From positions 11,271,862-11,335,861 of the forward strand of contig JAFMSR010000012.1 of assembly GCA_022818135.1 (NCBI GenBank): DNA of 64,000 bases, in the 5' to 3' direction. Made by a program: the position numbers and the translations under genes. Below, in pieces: positions 21,125 through 32,709 of the stretch; the first letter of the stretch is position 1; the number at the start of each line of letters is the position of its first letter. Below the pieces are notes generated by a model. The model did no database searches and was not told the origin of the DNA. It saw nothing but the letters and a program-made list of their open reading frames with translations. The stretch comes from Saxidomus purpurata. Lineage: Eukaryota; Mollusca; Bivalvia; Venerida; Veneridae.

Positions 21125-24033
21125 TTAAATATCCAAAATCATTTTTTTCCCATCCGATTTCACAATAATTACTGTTTTAATACAATCGGGCACATTTATC
21201 TTTAAAGCATTATCGTTAATTGGGGTATTTTTGACTGTGTCCGAGAGATTCTGCGGTTTTACATCCGGTTTACAAAGGGATGCACATGTAGCAATTGATG
21301 GGCAAGACTGCTTTTGGTCGCTATCTGGTTTGACATGAATAGACGGTTCCAGGGCATTGCTAATATCATTGAGTATTTCAAATTGTTCTCGCTGGTAACA
21401 CTGTACAGCATTACTTTTATGTTTACTTCTACTCTTAACAGCTTTGTCTGGAAAATTCTTGTTGTATAATGTAGTGCAAAGAGTAACCCGTGCTGAATGA
21501 TTACCGATTTTCTTATCAGTCGTATCAATGCCTGCCTCCTCATAGAAACGTTTCAGCATCGATTTTATTGTATGTTGCGCTATTGTAGCAGCTCCAAATT
21601 TGGGAGATCCATTTTCATCCTTCATACCAGTTGGTTTTCTATAGAATGCCCCTACTTGTGGAATAAGGGACAGATACTGGGAATACAACTCAACAATAGA
21701 AAATTTCCGGTCTTTTTGCTCGTAATGAATAATAGGCTCGTTAACTTTATTGCGGTTCTTTATTCCTCCTTGAGAATTTTTACGCAACCCTGGTGTATAC
21801 TTAATGTAACGTAAATTCTTATCATTATCTCTCAAAATCTGAAACTGATCTGCCTGACAAAAAACATGCTCTTGAAAGCCACGGAAACCAAACAATTTCC
21901 CGTTGTAAAAGAACACTGCATTGCTTAAGCCTGCAGCTGTTTCAAAGTTAAATACTCTAGATTCCCAAAACTGGATCTCGTCAGCAATGGTAACAGGATC
22001 AGATGAACTTGTTTTTACTCCAATGCCTTCAGCATACAGTTCTTTCATACGTGTATCCAAACACCTTCTGAAATCACTGAACTGTGTTCCGTCACGAAAG
22101 AAATTAATGTTTGGTCTTTTGCAAACGTTTACAAGATGTCGTTGCAATCCACTTACAATTTGAGAGAGTGTATTTGGAGGATAGTTTTGACCATCCTGTC
22201 TTTTTATCTCCATAATGAAGCGCTGGCCCCAATAGTTGATCATATCGTCATTTAATTCGTTTATGTCCTCTGGAATGAGCGAACCAGACTCTAAATACGT
22301 TGATGGCTGTATGTTTCGGAACTTTGCCCAGGCATTCCAGACATTTAGCGCCCACTTGTTCGAGTCTCTAGTCTTCTTGGGAACTGCATTTGTTGTCCGT
22401 TCATGTATCTGTGATGATGTAATAGGAACACCAAATCTGTTTGAGGCTGGAAAAAATCAAGAAACTTCAATGCATCAAAGTGATTGACAGAAAATGAATT
22501 ATTTATGTGCCTATTAGTGAAATAAAAATGTCGTAGATACAAATTTCATTTTCAATAGATTTACAAAACATATTAAGGGGGGTCACTGGTGAGGTTTTGG
22601 ATTTGTGCACTTCCGGAAATTTACATTTGTTGTATTTCAAAAATGATGAGTTAACTGGAAAAAACAATTAGGTAGCAGTGAACTTAGGCACAATAGGAAT
22701 ATTTTAGCGTAAAAAAATTGAACATTTTTGAGAAAAAATATTTTGACCTCACATTTGGTGACTAAATTGACAAATTTTGTCATATACCAAAAATGGGGGT
22801 AGGGGTACAAAAATAGTCATTTCTCAAAAACCATTTAAGATATTTACATAATTCAAACTGTATTATAAGAAGAATTGTTATGATATAAAAGTTCATTAAT
22901 AACTAGTTTCTTTTACAGTTCTTTGTTACAGACATATGCCGTCATACCTCAAAGCTCGCCGAAATCGAAAAAACACATTTTTTGTCAGTTTTTATTGAAT
23001 TTCTTTCTTATATGCACATTGACCCCCATTTTTTATTTTTGCATTCTAAAACAAAGGTTTTAATCAAACTGCAGACAAAATATCTGAAAAAGCTTGTTAC
23101 TCCTTTATCATGAAATATTTATTCATCAAAAATTGAAAAAATGAATTTTAGTAAATTTGGTGGGGTAATAATAAGGAGCATAATATTTATTCAGATGATG
23201 ATAGAAATACCACTATTGCTAATTTTTCATCCTAAAGTATAATATACTACGTAAGAAAAGATTAGAAAGTGATATCCATTCTGAAACATACACCACATAC
23301 ATAAACGTTTATAATACCAACATTCTAGCTAAATCTGCATTAAGCATCTTGATCTGATAGTGTATCACTAAATATTAATATTGCGAAAAAGTTAAGTCAT
23401 TGACCCATCATTATTTTTCCAGAAATTAACTAGCAATATGTTAGTCTCAATAAAAAACAGGGTCAATAAAATTTCTTGTTATTTTGAATTTCAGCAGTGA
23501 CCCCCCTTAAAGGTAAAAATCTACATCTGTGGCTAAAAATCTACATCTAAATCTTTGGCTTACCTGCAATATCAACTTTATTGTTATCAACATTAGGCTC
23601 AATGGTAGTCAAAGCTGGTCTACTTTCATTAGAAACACTTGTTGCCATGGTTACCGATGCCAAGTTGGTCTCTAATTCACTCTTATCTGAGACTGTTGCA
23701 ACAGGACCTGCAAAAACACGTTAGTTATTCATAATTTAGTGATCTGTGTTAGCATGCAAAATTGTTATAAATTCAGCTACTAGTCTGTCCATAAAAATAA
23801 AGAAAAATATGACTTTCGAATATAGATCTGTTCAACAAAGAATCTATTGCTAGCGAGATAAAATACAAAAAATACATACCAGGTATCAAATCTTGAGTTT
23901 TGATCGTAAGAAGTTGTGTACTAGTTGAACCATCGCTTCCATCGGAAATTTCGTCAAAACACGAAGACGAAAACAGTGCATTTAGATCAAAATCTGAGTC
24001 AAGAATGTCAAAACTGACCTCGTGTTCCGCCAT
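21125..24033 (-). CDS. DUF3504 protein, Crypton tyrosine-recombinase-derived, 539 aa, 3 exons
   Basis: Exons 23880-24033, 23564-23707 and 21125-22446 (154+144+1322 nt) join in frame to 539 residues, starting MAEHEVSFDILDSD. The first ~100 residues are acidic and low-complexity. From about residue 101 it has the DUF3504 pattern known from KIAA1958/QRICH1/ZMYM-type proteins: SNRFGVPITSSQIHE, AVPKKTRDSNKWALNVW, INYWGQRFIMEIKRQDG, YPPNTLSQIVSGLQRHL. Tyrosine-recombinase residues can be read: R288 (FGFRGFQEH), H416-S-A-R419, H442 (SKHKS) and Y450 (QCYQR). The C-terminal ~90 residues are polar. Vertebrate relatives are regarded as domesticated Crypton transposases acting in transcription; here introns, an extra N-terminal region and lack of flanking transposon ends also favour a host gene. 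Whether it still cuts DNA is unknown. Head to head with SNX16. Confidence 0.85.
22576..23506. mobile_element. 931-bp non-autonomous DNA transposon with TTAA target duplication
   Basis: GGGGGGTCACTG at 22576-22587 is mirrored by CAGTGACCCCCC at 23495-23506, and both ends are flanked by TTAA (22572-22575 and 23507-23510). The interior is AT-rich with no long open frame. A TTAA duplication is the hallmark of piggyBac-type insertion, so a piggyBac-related non-autonomous element is likely; no transposase remains. It lies in the second intron of the DUF3504 gene. Confidence 0.75.
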
Positions 24034-24160
24034 TTTGTGTTTTACACGCTAAATTGACAGCACACATGTACAATAGATTGTGTCACAAGTTTACACGGAG
24101 CGCCTGTGACTAGACCGAGTGACGTAATGTGTTGCATGCATACTAATGAGGCCAAATAAA

Positions 24161-24302
24161 CCCGCCCACTAAATATGTTAGTATTCATCCCAAAATGTTC
24201 TATAGAAATTAGAAGTGTCTCCTGTCGCTATCGCTCCCGTCGACACTTCTAATTTCCATAGAACATCTCGGATGAACACTAACATATACTTAGGGTGGGT
24301 GC
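24161..24302. mobile_element. Palindromic (foldback) element upstream of the DUF3504 gene
   Basis: The left arm tatgttagtattcatcc..gaaattagaagtgtc (about 24175-24219) is matched by the right arm gacacttctaatttcc..gatgaacactaacata (24242-24286), and weaker pairing extends to cccgcccac/gggtgggt outside. The loop is ~22 bp. The transcript would form a long hairpin. A MITE is the simplest reading; a hairpin RNA is possible but unsupported. Confidence 0.6.
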
Positions 24303-24420
24303 TTTGACTACATTCTGCAAGCTTGTTCCAAGGATCAACCACCCTATGACTGAAGGTGCCCTGCTTCAACGAAATAAATGGAATTATTATTATCGTATGA
24401 ACACTGGAAGGTCTCACCAA
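24300..24420 (-). pseudogene. Remnant of a non-LTR retrotransposon ORF (C-terminal end)
   Basis: Minus-strand translation includes FISLKQGTFSHRVVDPWNK, resembling the 'FFSxRVVDxWNxLP' block at the end of many non-LTR reverse-transcriptase ORFs (from family knowledge). Only this tail is present and no RT core is seen, so it is a dead fragment. It borders the palindrome at 24161-24302. Confidence 0.5.
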
Positions 24421-25559
24421 ACTTGCACCTCGAATGGGGGCGATGGAAATCATATACACACTGGCGGATACGGGTACCGGATACTGCCATTTAGCCACTT
24501 AAGATTGAGCCGGAAAACAGACATACAAAAATCAACATCCGGTTTTAAAAAAAATCAAAGTCACCTGATCACAGGTATTTTCTGTTTCAGATAAGTTGAA
24601 ATAGGTCCAGCATCTATATGAAAAGTCGCATTGAACTATTTAACCTCACTTCCGTGAGAAATCATTGAATCTTTGCACAACTTTTGCATTACAAAGGTCG
24701 TGAACGTTAACTGATTTCGAATACATGCAAAATTTCGGATAAAATGAACATGGCTCATTGACATCGCTTTACTTTTGTTAGAGTAAGAAGAGTAATTTAG
24801 TATCTTTAGTTTGAATTATCAGAAAAAAACATGTTGACTTTAAAAGGCAGCTGACGAGGATGGTTAAACTAATTTCAACACATTGTATATTGTTAAATAT
24901 TCTATCTTTCTATCTCTGGATACTTCCTGTTTGTATTCCACCATCCTCGTTCGAGGTGCATAATCGGTATGACCCATCTGGATACTGACAACCCCTCTAG
25001 CCAGTGAGATAGGCAGGACTAAAGTGCACGTCAGAATTGTTGGTGTATAGTGCTGATTAGTGGAATAATAAAAAACCTGGCAGTAAAGTTTTGTAAGGTT
25101 AAAGTGAGACTTAGAAGAAAGTATCCAGTCAAAGGTTAAAATTTTAGCATACTCCAATGCTGTAAATAGTTGCATAAAATTAAGTCGATAAAAACCTACT
25201 GATATGAAGTGAATTTTCCTGAAATTCGTGTTTGGTGTTATGACAGGTATGTTGACATTATGTTTTGATGATGATAACTTTTTATGCATGGCCTTTCGAC
25301 AGGGTACAGTATTTGATTCTCTAGTGGTCCACAGAGAATTTTTTTCTATTATTATAGTCTCTCACCTGCCTTGACCTGATTGCATCCTTTTATTAAATCA
25401 GAGAAGAACAAATTGTGTGGTGCTTAATATCTTTGAGCACCTAAACATATCAAGGTCAAGACTTCAAGTTGTATGTAAATGATAAATTAAATGCATTGTC
25501 CGTTTTCTTTTCAGATACTATCATGATCATGGGATAGATATAATATGGATGACAAGTGT

Positions 25560-25731
25560 GTTGGCGACCCACTGCTGTCTGGAACGGATGCAAGGTGATT
25601 TGATGTAACAGCACAATAAATGAGTCCCACTTGAAAAAAATGCCAAGAATGGGAGGCCCGTATTGAAGATTGCTTTGGCAAATATGCAGCCTCATTAAAT
25701 AAAGACTTTATTATTATTATTATTATTATAT
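25560..25731 (+). repeat. SINE-like tail ending in (TTA)n
   Basis: Starts near 'tggcgacccactgctgtctgg' and ends in cattaaataaagactttatt with about seven TTA units (25707-25729). The AATAAA-plus-simple-repeat end is typical of SINE/LINE tails. The head was not recognised. Confidence 0.4.
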
Positions 25732-26010
25732 ATTAGAATAGCGATGGATTTTAAGAAACAAATTTGTTTTGGGTCTAAAGACTGTTTGATAAACATTTCG
25801 AATGCTTTCCTCCGTTTGAAGAGTGTTATAATTATGTAGGTCAGACAACATGACTGTGTAAAGTCTCGTTTGTACAATCTATATAATGTTACAGTTTTTG
25901 GGTTTTCCAGTCAGTAAAAGAAGGATTTAAACCCACAATTAGTTAGCTCATGTGCCATTGGTATCATCCGTATCACTGCTTAAAGATTCAAATTTTTCTC
26001 TTTCCAATAG

Positions 26011-29000
26011 GGAGGTTCCTTCAGCAAGCAGTGATGAAGGCAATGTGAAATTGTCTTCAAAACTCAGCCCCCACAAAACAGAGGCAAAGCTTTCACTGTC
26101 AGATTACCATACTGCCAGGTCATTAAGTTCATCAGGGGAGGATGCTCCATTTATTTCAAATCAAGAACAGACAACTCCTAGTGCTAGTACAAGAGAACCT
26201 AAAGTAAGAGAAATGGAAATATTCCCCACAACTAGTACACCAATTAGACAGGATGTAGTTCTAGATACAGAAGCAAATGCTGTAGAATTCTCACCAGTCG
26301 CTAGGAGAGGCTCAGGAAGTCCAAATACCACTGACAGCACTGCTTCCACTGATACTGTAGAGCGGAGAAGAAAAAGGGTCAGTTTTGTTGACCCACTCGA
26401 TGTCAAAGTGCCATTAGTAGGATATGAAGTTATGGAGCAGAGAGCCAAGTTTACTGTGAGTATTCAGTATCTATTTATGTTTTAAAATTAAATTCCAGTG
26501 AAGACATCTCAAACTCATGAGAATGCTGAAGTTTAACACTAAACTTGCTATAATTCTGTCATTGACTTCTTCATTTATCAATTTCAACATATGGTTTATT
26601 CTTAGAAATGTCCTCACTGAAGATTCACAGACAAAACTAGCCATGTATTTATGTACAACCAATTTTCCCCATTTTAAAGTTTCATTGACATAGTCTTTCA
26701 TAAACATTATTTGTCATATGTTGCAGGTTTTTAAGCTTCATATACATAAAGGCAGTAATGATAACTGGTTTGTGTTCAGACGCTATACTGACTTTGTACA
26801 GCTGCAGCAGAAGGTACGTTTAACATATTCTTGTCTTTTGAATCAGTGGGAGTGTATAGTGTTGAAAAAACTACCAGTGCTACCATGCCATATCATCAAC
26901 ATGAAAAGTATGTATATGTAAAAATAGGAAATTAGGAATTGTCTTTGTCTTCCTGTAGTCTCACTATTTCCATTTCGAAGGAAAACCTATTTTACAGGCT
27001 GACCATTCACATCTTCGAGTTGTCTGCCTTCTAGCAAGAAGTGTCTGATTTACGAGTGTGGTCAGACTGCAGTGCCAGATTAATTAAGCTATTCTTCGTG
27101 ATACTAGAATCTTCCAAACATCTTAATCATTTCTGAGCTAAATTTCTGAAACGGGTATGTCTTCGTAAATAACACCTTGCTTATTGACCTTGGTATTTTG
27201 TGTTTTAGTTGAAGAACTTGTACCCGATGTTTCGACCCAATCTACCTCCAAAACGTTGGTTAAAAAATAACTATGACAGGGATTTTATTGAAGCCAGGAT
27301 GCACGGCCTTCAAGCATTTGTAGATAGTGTTCTCTGTCACTCTGATCTATGCAACTGGTAAGAGATGGTTTGGTGATCAATTTTGTCATAGATTTATTGT
27401 GCTAATGAGCACATGACATTAGGTAAAATAAACAAAAATTAGTAGTCTTTGACCTGTTGTTAGTGGTGATACATTATTTTTTACTCTTTGTACAATTTAC
27501 CTCTTAGATGTGTTTGAATGTTGCAAAACTCAGGGGGCCGACCTGTAACACTGTTGATGTATCTGGGCCTCTACAACAAAAACCCCCATATCACTACTAC
27601 TATATAAACTAGAGTAGTGATATGGGATTTTTTGTTGTAGAGGCCCAGATACATGTACATCAATACTGTTTTTGGTCGACCCCCTGTGTTGCAAAATGTA
27701 ACCCTTATTTGTAATTACCTTTATATTGACTTTTTATGCCCCCGAAGGGTGGCATATTAAAATCGCACCGTCTGACCTTCTGTCCGTCCGTCCGTTCCCA
27801 CTTACAAATTCGTGTCCGGACTGTAACTTTGTCATGCATTGAAGGATTTTAAAATAACTTGGCACACATGTCTAGCACATCAAGACGACGTGTCGCGTGC
27901 AAGACCCACATCCCTACCTCAAAGGTGAAGGTCACACTTGGAGTATGAAGGTTATGGAATCCTCTATATATGCACACATTCATGTCCGGACTGTAACTTT
28001 GTCATGCATTGAAGGATTTTAAAATAACTAGGCACACATGTCTAGCACATCAAGACGACGTGTCGCGTGCAAGACCCACGTCCCTAGCTCAAAGGTCAAG
28101 GTCATACTTAGAGTTTGAAGGTAATGGATTCCTCCATATAAGCATATATGCACACATTCGTGTCCGGACTGTAACTTTGTCATGCATTGAAGGATTTTAA
28201 AATAACTTGGCACAAATGTCTAGCACGTCAAGACGACGTGTCGCGTGCAAGACCCACGTCCCTAGCTCAAAGGTCAAGGTCATACTTAGAGTTTGAAGGT
28301 AATGGATTCCTCTATATAAGCATATATGCACACATTCGTGTCCTGACTGTAACTTTGTCATGCCTTGAAGGATTTTAAAATAATTTGGCACAAATGTCTA
28401 GCACATCAAGACGACGTGTCGCGTGCATGACCCACATCCCTACCACAAAGGTCAAGGTCACACTTAGAGTTTATAGGTAATGGAATCCTGTATATATGCA
28501 TACATTTGTGTCCGGACTATAACTTTATTATGCTTTGAAGGATTTTAAAATAACTGTGCACAAATGTCTAGCACATCAAGCGGATGTGTCGCGTGCAAGA
28601 CCCAAGTCCCTACCTCAAAGGTCAAGGTCACACTTAGTGTTTAAAGTAATGGAATACTGTATGCATGATTACTCTGTCATGCATGGAAGGATTTTAAAAT
28701 TACATAGCACATTTATTGAGCACATGGAGAGGACACAGACTGTGAGGCACCTCTTTTGGGGGCATTCGTCACTTGGGAGGGACAGCTCTTGTTTTCTCAC
28801 AATTAAACAGTGCCATGAGAATGCCTCTTTTCTGGATATATAGGTATATTGATACATGTATTAATCTTGAGATAGTTAGATTTCTATTGTGAAATCAAAA
28901 ACATTGTACATTTTTGTGTTCCAGTAAATTCACTATTCTTGAAATATTGTTATTTCATTACTTTAATGACATATTGTTATTTCAGTGTTCCGGTTCAGGA

Positions 29001-31022
29001 GTTCTTCTGCTTCAGGGACCCCCCAGGGCCTCATGACAGTGTAGAGGAAAGCAGGGTACTGACTCTACTTTATTTATAAAGCTTATCTCTAACTGATCTG
29101 GATCTCACTAGAAGTAATCTTTTTAAGCCCACTTTTTTATTCTATAATTTAAATTGGGATCTTTAAAAAGTAATCAATATTTGACAATTTGTTTAGAGTA
29201 AAATATTTACAGGCAGGGATCAGATGGGTAAGGGTACTTTTTGAAAGGGTTAGAAGTATTGCTGTACATGTACATAGTAGTTTCTTCATGTACATTAACT
29301 CTCTCATGTGTCAATAACCATAGCAACTATGATTGCAGGCTTACTGTGATGAACTTGAGGATGCTGTTTATAATCTCAAGAAAGAAATCCATGTGAAAGA
29401 CACGGAGATGGAGCTCCTGCGGGAAGAACTTGGTCTGTACAAGTCCCAGGTAGAAATGCTCTCTAGAGCTCTCAGGTACGTTCTGACAATGTTCACAATA
29501 CAGCAGTGTCTTGTTCTGTTAAGCGAAAAAGTCATTTGTTGGTCAAGTCATCGTATTTTCAAATAATTTTTTCCTGTTTAAGTCAAATTGCTTGTAAGTC
29601 AAACGTTTTCAACTTGTCCAAAGGACTTCAACTTAACAAGAAACAACAGTGATTGTGACATGAATTCTGTGCCATTTGATTTTGTTTCAACTTGGTTTGG
29701 TCGTGGATACATTGCATCTAGCTGGTACTTTTGTTTGCTTTTTTCGCATCCAAATAATTTTGTTTTCGCAGTGTTGTGTTAAGTGTTTCAGTATTATTGT
29801 TTAGGGTATCTGGGCAGTGGTAAGATAAGCACAATATAAAGGAGTACTGATTACACATACATGTAGACCTATCCTATTGAAGTAAGCATTTAAGCATTGT
29901 ATCTAACCTTTCCCAGCATTCACATTCCTTTCATGCACTCTATGTTCGGAACTCTTGAAATATTACAAACACTCGTCTGAAAGTATTGTCCCATATTGAG
30001 AATGACAGGCATTAAGTAAACACACGCACAAAAACCTTATACATTTTTGTAACAAAGCCAAAACATTTTTTAAAGTGAGTTTTCTGAAGTTATTTGTTAC
30101 AATTGTTCTTTAATATGAATATGAATTTCCATTGTTTTTTTAAACTTGTTTATTCTCCTTAATGATGATGAATTATTTGTGATCAGTTGTGACATTACCT
30201 GCAAAGCTTGATAACTTTTAAAAGAAGGATTTCGCCATTGTCTGTCTGTCCGTTTGTCTGTCATGCTCTCACATTATTGCTTGTCTCACATTGAATTTTC
30301 TTTAAACTTGAAACATAGATAATAGCACGTATACAAGAAACAAAACAAATTCTTGTATAGTGACAGTTTCAGAATTAATCCCCTTATCCATACATTCTAC
30401 ACTTTCAGATATCTTAATTACAATTAATGATAATCGTATGTAATTTATGGTTAAAGGAGGATAACCTACTTCCCGAAGGAAATGTCTAAGTTGTCTCCCT
30501 TAGTATCAATAGCAATCCAGCAATACTTCATAACTAGACTATAATAGCAGTTTTTCTTATGTGGCCCTTTACTAAAAATGTTTACCTGTGTTTATTTGTA
30601 TAATGTCGAAAAACCTGCAATAGAACTGAAATCAGCAGTATAGGGCAATTGTTGCCCGCTCTGTATAGATATATTGTTTACCCTATATTTAAAACCTATT
30701 TGTATTAATTGATAGTCATTTGATACTTTTAAGGGAAGCAAATGCAAATGGTACTTCAAATGGAGTAACTGTGCCCTCTCCTGCAAGCTCATTGGCTGAA
30801 TGTGATTTAATGGCACCTGAAGCTGACCAATCAAAGCCTATGTCTCTTAAAGAAGAAATAAGCCAATCAGAAGCACTGAAGCTGAAAAATACTGGTCTGT
30901 CAGAACACAGATCTGAAGTAGAAGTCAACACAAAAGGGAAAGGAAACATTTTTAGAAAGAGAGACAGTCTATCAAGAAAGTCTGAGAAAGTTAGCGTTCC
31001 ATTGACTTCAAATTCAGGATGA
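26011..31022 (+). CDS. SNX16: Sorting nexin-16 (first coding exon not found)
   Basis: Endosomal sorting protein that binds PI3P through its PX domain. Exons 26011-26455, 26727-26813, 27209-27357, 28986-29055, 29339-29475 and 30734-31022 (TGA) join in frame. The first visible exon begins mid-codon after tttccaatag, so a short upstream coding exon is missing. The Ser/Thr-rich N-terminal part (~140 aa) is followed by PLVGYEVMEQRAKFTVFKL and a PX domain with the lipid-binding FRRYTDF motif and the PPKRW loop. Next come the SNX16-type phrases LQAF, EFFCFRDPPGPHDSVEESR, then a coiled coil (YCDELEDAVYNLKKEI ... LREELGLYKSQVEMLSRAL) and a divergent polar tail. Order and spacing match vertebrate SNX16 as recalled. 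Introns contain a foldback element (27531-27686) and a 1.06-kb transposon (27731-28793). Confidence 0.9.
27531..27686. mobile_element. Near-palindromic element flanked by 10-bp direct repeats
   Basis: Arms of about 70 bp run from CAGGGGGCCGACC inward to cccatatcactact, and back from agtagtgatatggg to GGTCGACCCCCTG, around a ~15-bp centre. TGTTGCAAAA occurs on both sides (27519-27528 and 27687-27696), consistent with a target-site duplication. It is in the SNX16 intron after the 27209-27357 exon. Confidence 0.7.
27731..28793 (+). mobile_element. 1.06-kb hairpin-headed element with ~170-178-bp tandem units (copy A)
   Basis: The head is a hairpin TATGCCCCC/GGGTGGCATA followed by a TCCG-rich run (tgtccgtccgtccg). 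Tandem units begin with gtccggactgtaac (variants) at 27813, 27984, 28162, 28340 and 28510. The tail reads cttttgggggcattcgtcac then gggagggacagctcttg. A near-identical inverted copy is at 43472-44550. No real protein is encoded; open frames in it simply repeat with the unit. It lies in an SNX16 intron in the sense orientation. Confidence 0.8.
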
Positions 31023-31129
31023 GGAAAGACATGCGCCTTATTTAAGAATAGTTGATCCATGTATTTAATAAGCTTTGCTTTGCATAATATTTATACAGTT
31101 AAACTGCATTTTAAGTCTTGCCCTCCCTA

Positions 31130-31270
31130 AGTTTGTAAAGTGGACATGTCCATCTTTCAATTTGGGCTATACCATTAGCTATTCGAAGGGGTGCATAGTG
31201 AAAGTTTACTGACTAAAGTTATGAACAGCACAAATAATGATGTGTAAATGCTTCTCACAAGTGCTAAAGA
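31130..31270 (-). repeat. 'GATCATGATC'-family repeat, inverted fragment
   Basis: Shows gtggacatgtccatctttca then 'tttgggctataccattagctattcg', the reverse complement of the right half of the 60590-60790 copy. The GATCATGATC end is degraded. Confidence 0.5.
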
Positions 31271-31454
31271 CAGAGTCAGTTGCTGCTGCTGGCAGGGTAA
31301 GAGGTGAATATGCATTTTCTAGCTTAATGTTTGCTGCATTTAGCCTCCACTATAGGAAAGAGGAGTATTTTATTATAGAATAAGATTTAGGGTTTTCTGT
31401 ATATGTTTACATGTTGCTTGTGAAAAGTTAGCTATCAAAGATTTTAGGATATTT

Positions 31455-31790
31455 GTGTCTCCCCTGAGGGAGACATTGTTTTTCCCCTTGCTGTCTGTCT
31501 GTCCATCTGTCTGTCAGACAGTCTTCTTTACCTTTTCCACTAATCAAAGCAAAAACCCTTGGTTTGGATTTTCATCAAACTTGGTGGGAAGCATCAGTAT
31601 GAAATCTAGGTCTGCAAATTAATAAGTTTGGGGTCATATAGTCAAAGGTCACAGGGGTCTCAAATGTGACAAAATGATTTAATATCTTTTGCTCTTCATC
31701 TTATAACCCTTTATTGGATTTTCATTGTCTGAGGCATTAGAAGGAAATGAAGTTATGCATATAAGAGTTACAGGTCACTTTAGAGTTTCT
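31455..31790 (+). mobile_element. Hairpin-headed element, 'TGTCTCCC/GGGAGACA' family
   Basis: The head hairpin TGTCTCCCctgaGGGAGACA is followed by a TCTG-rich run (ctgtctgtctgtccatctg), then 'ttggattttcatcaaacttgg' and 'ggtcacaggggtctcaaatg' phrases. A diverged relative lacking the hairpin is near 36740-37060. Non-coding. Confidence 0.55.
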
Positions 31791-32274
31791 TAACCCAGTG
31801 TGTTGATTTTAAAGGAGGAATGGTCCTTTCCCTTTGAGTTCTTTCTTGTGTTGGGGGGGTGGGGGGATGAAGATATGTGTTGTTGTTTTTGAAATCAAAA
31901 CAGTTTTAAGTTGATATAGTAACACTTCACTCAGATCTTTAATTTTTTGTTATGTCTCATCAAGCTTAACTACTTTATTGCCGACTTTCACTTTTTATTA
32001 TATATGGTGTTCTGGTGTAAGTGACAAAGTGTGAAATTTTAAATGAAGATGTTAGACTAATTCATTTTCCTTGATATAACCAATATCTTTGTCAAGAATC
32101 CAATTACTGCCTTAATCAATACATACTGCCTTTATCCAGATCAAGTGTGAAATTTTAGTGAAATGAATCTGCACGTTTAGCAAAAAAGTCTGAAATTTTT
32201 CCAATGTTTAAATGGCAAATGTGCCAAACTGCAAGAAGTTATTACCACAAATTTAACCGTAACCCTAACATTGT

Positions 32275-32430
32275 TCATTTTCTAAAATGGACTTGTCCAT
32301 CTGTAAATTTGGACTGTACCATTGATCGCTGAAAGTGGCCCTCAGTTAACATTTGCCGGCCGAATAGCTAACAGTGCAGATCATGATCATCACTGGTCGG
32401 GAATGGTAGAATGATATGCTGTAAGTGGGG
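32275..32430 (-). repeat. 'GATCATGATC'-family repeat, inverted copy
   Basis: Reads aatggacttgtccatctgta ... accattgatcgctgaaagtgg ... cagtgcagatcatgatcatc, the inverted order of the plus-strand copies. Non-coding. Confidence 0.55.
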
Positions 32431-32709
32431 TTAAGTTTAATTGATGACTCAAGTTGTACAACTTGCAGGTTTGTTTGATATAAAAATATACTTGATATTA
32501 AATAACTACCATAGTTATATTATAATTCTATAAATAGAATGCTTCACTGCCATATTGATATATTTCTTCACAGTAGGTTGTGAATTACTGTAACTGATAA
32601 AAATGGCCCTTTGTTTTGAGCATTTAGATATCTGATGGCGTGCTTTTACTGTGGTTCTTTTATACAATGGTTTGTGTATGGTGCTGGGGACCAAGATTTA
32701 TTGCCTTTT

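Larger units (their letters stand above)
24034..26010. other. Intergenic: divergent DUF3504 / SNX16 region
   Basis: Should contain the DUF3504 promoter and the unseen first exon of SNX16, but no convincing coding exon was found. Other contents: a palindrome (24161-24302), a retroelement fragment (about 24300-24420), a short dispersed motif near 24935-24975 (ccaccatcctcg ... cggtatgaccc) shared with 11905-11945 and 37470-37502, and a SINE tail at 25560-25731. Confidence 0.5.

Noticed and set aside
25952..26010. Start of SNX16 within the open frame beginning at 25952
   Set aside because: The first codon is GTG, not ATG, and an acceptor tttccaatag ends at 26010; coding more likely begins in an unseen upstream exon.
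28009..28857. Repeated ~60-100-aa frames (also at 43470-44256)
   Set aside because: They repeat with the tandem unit of a non-coding transposon and appear on both strands.
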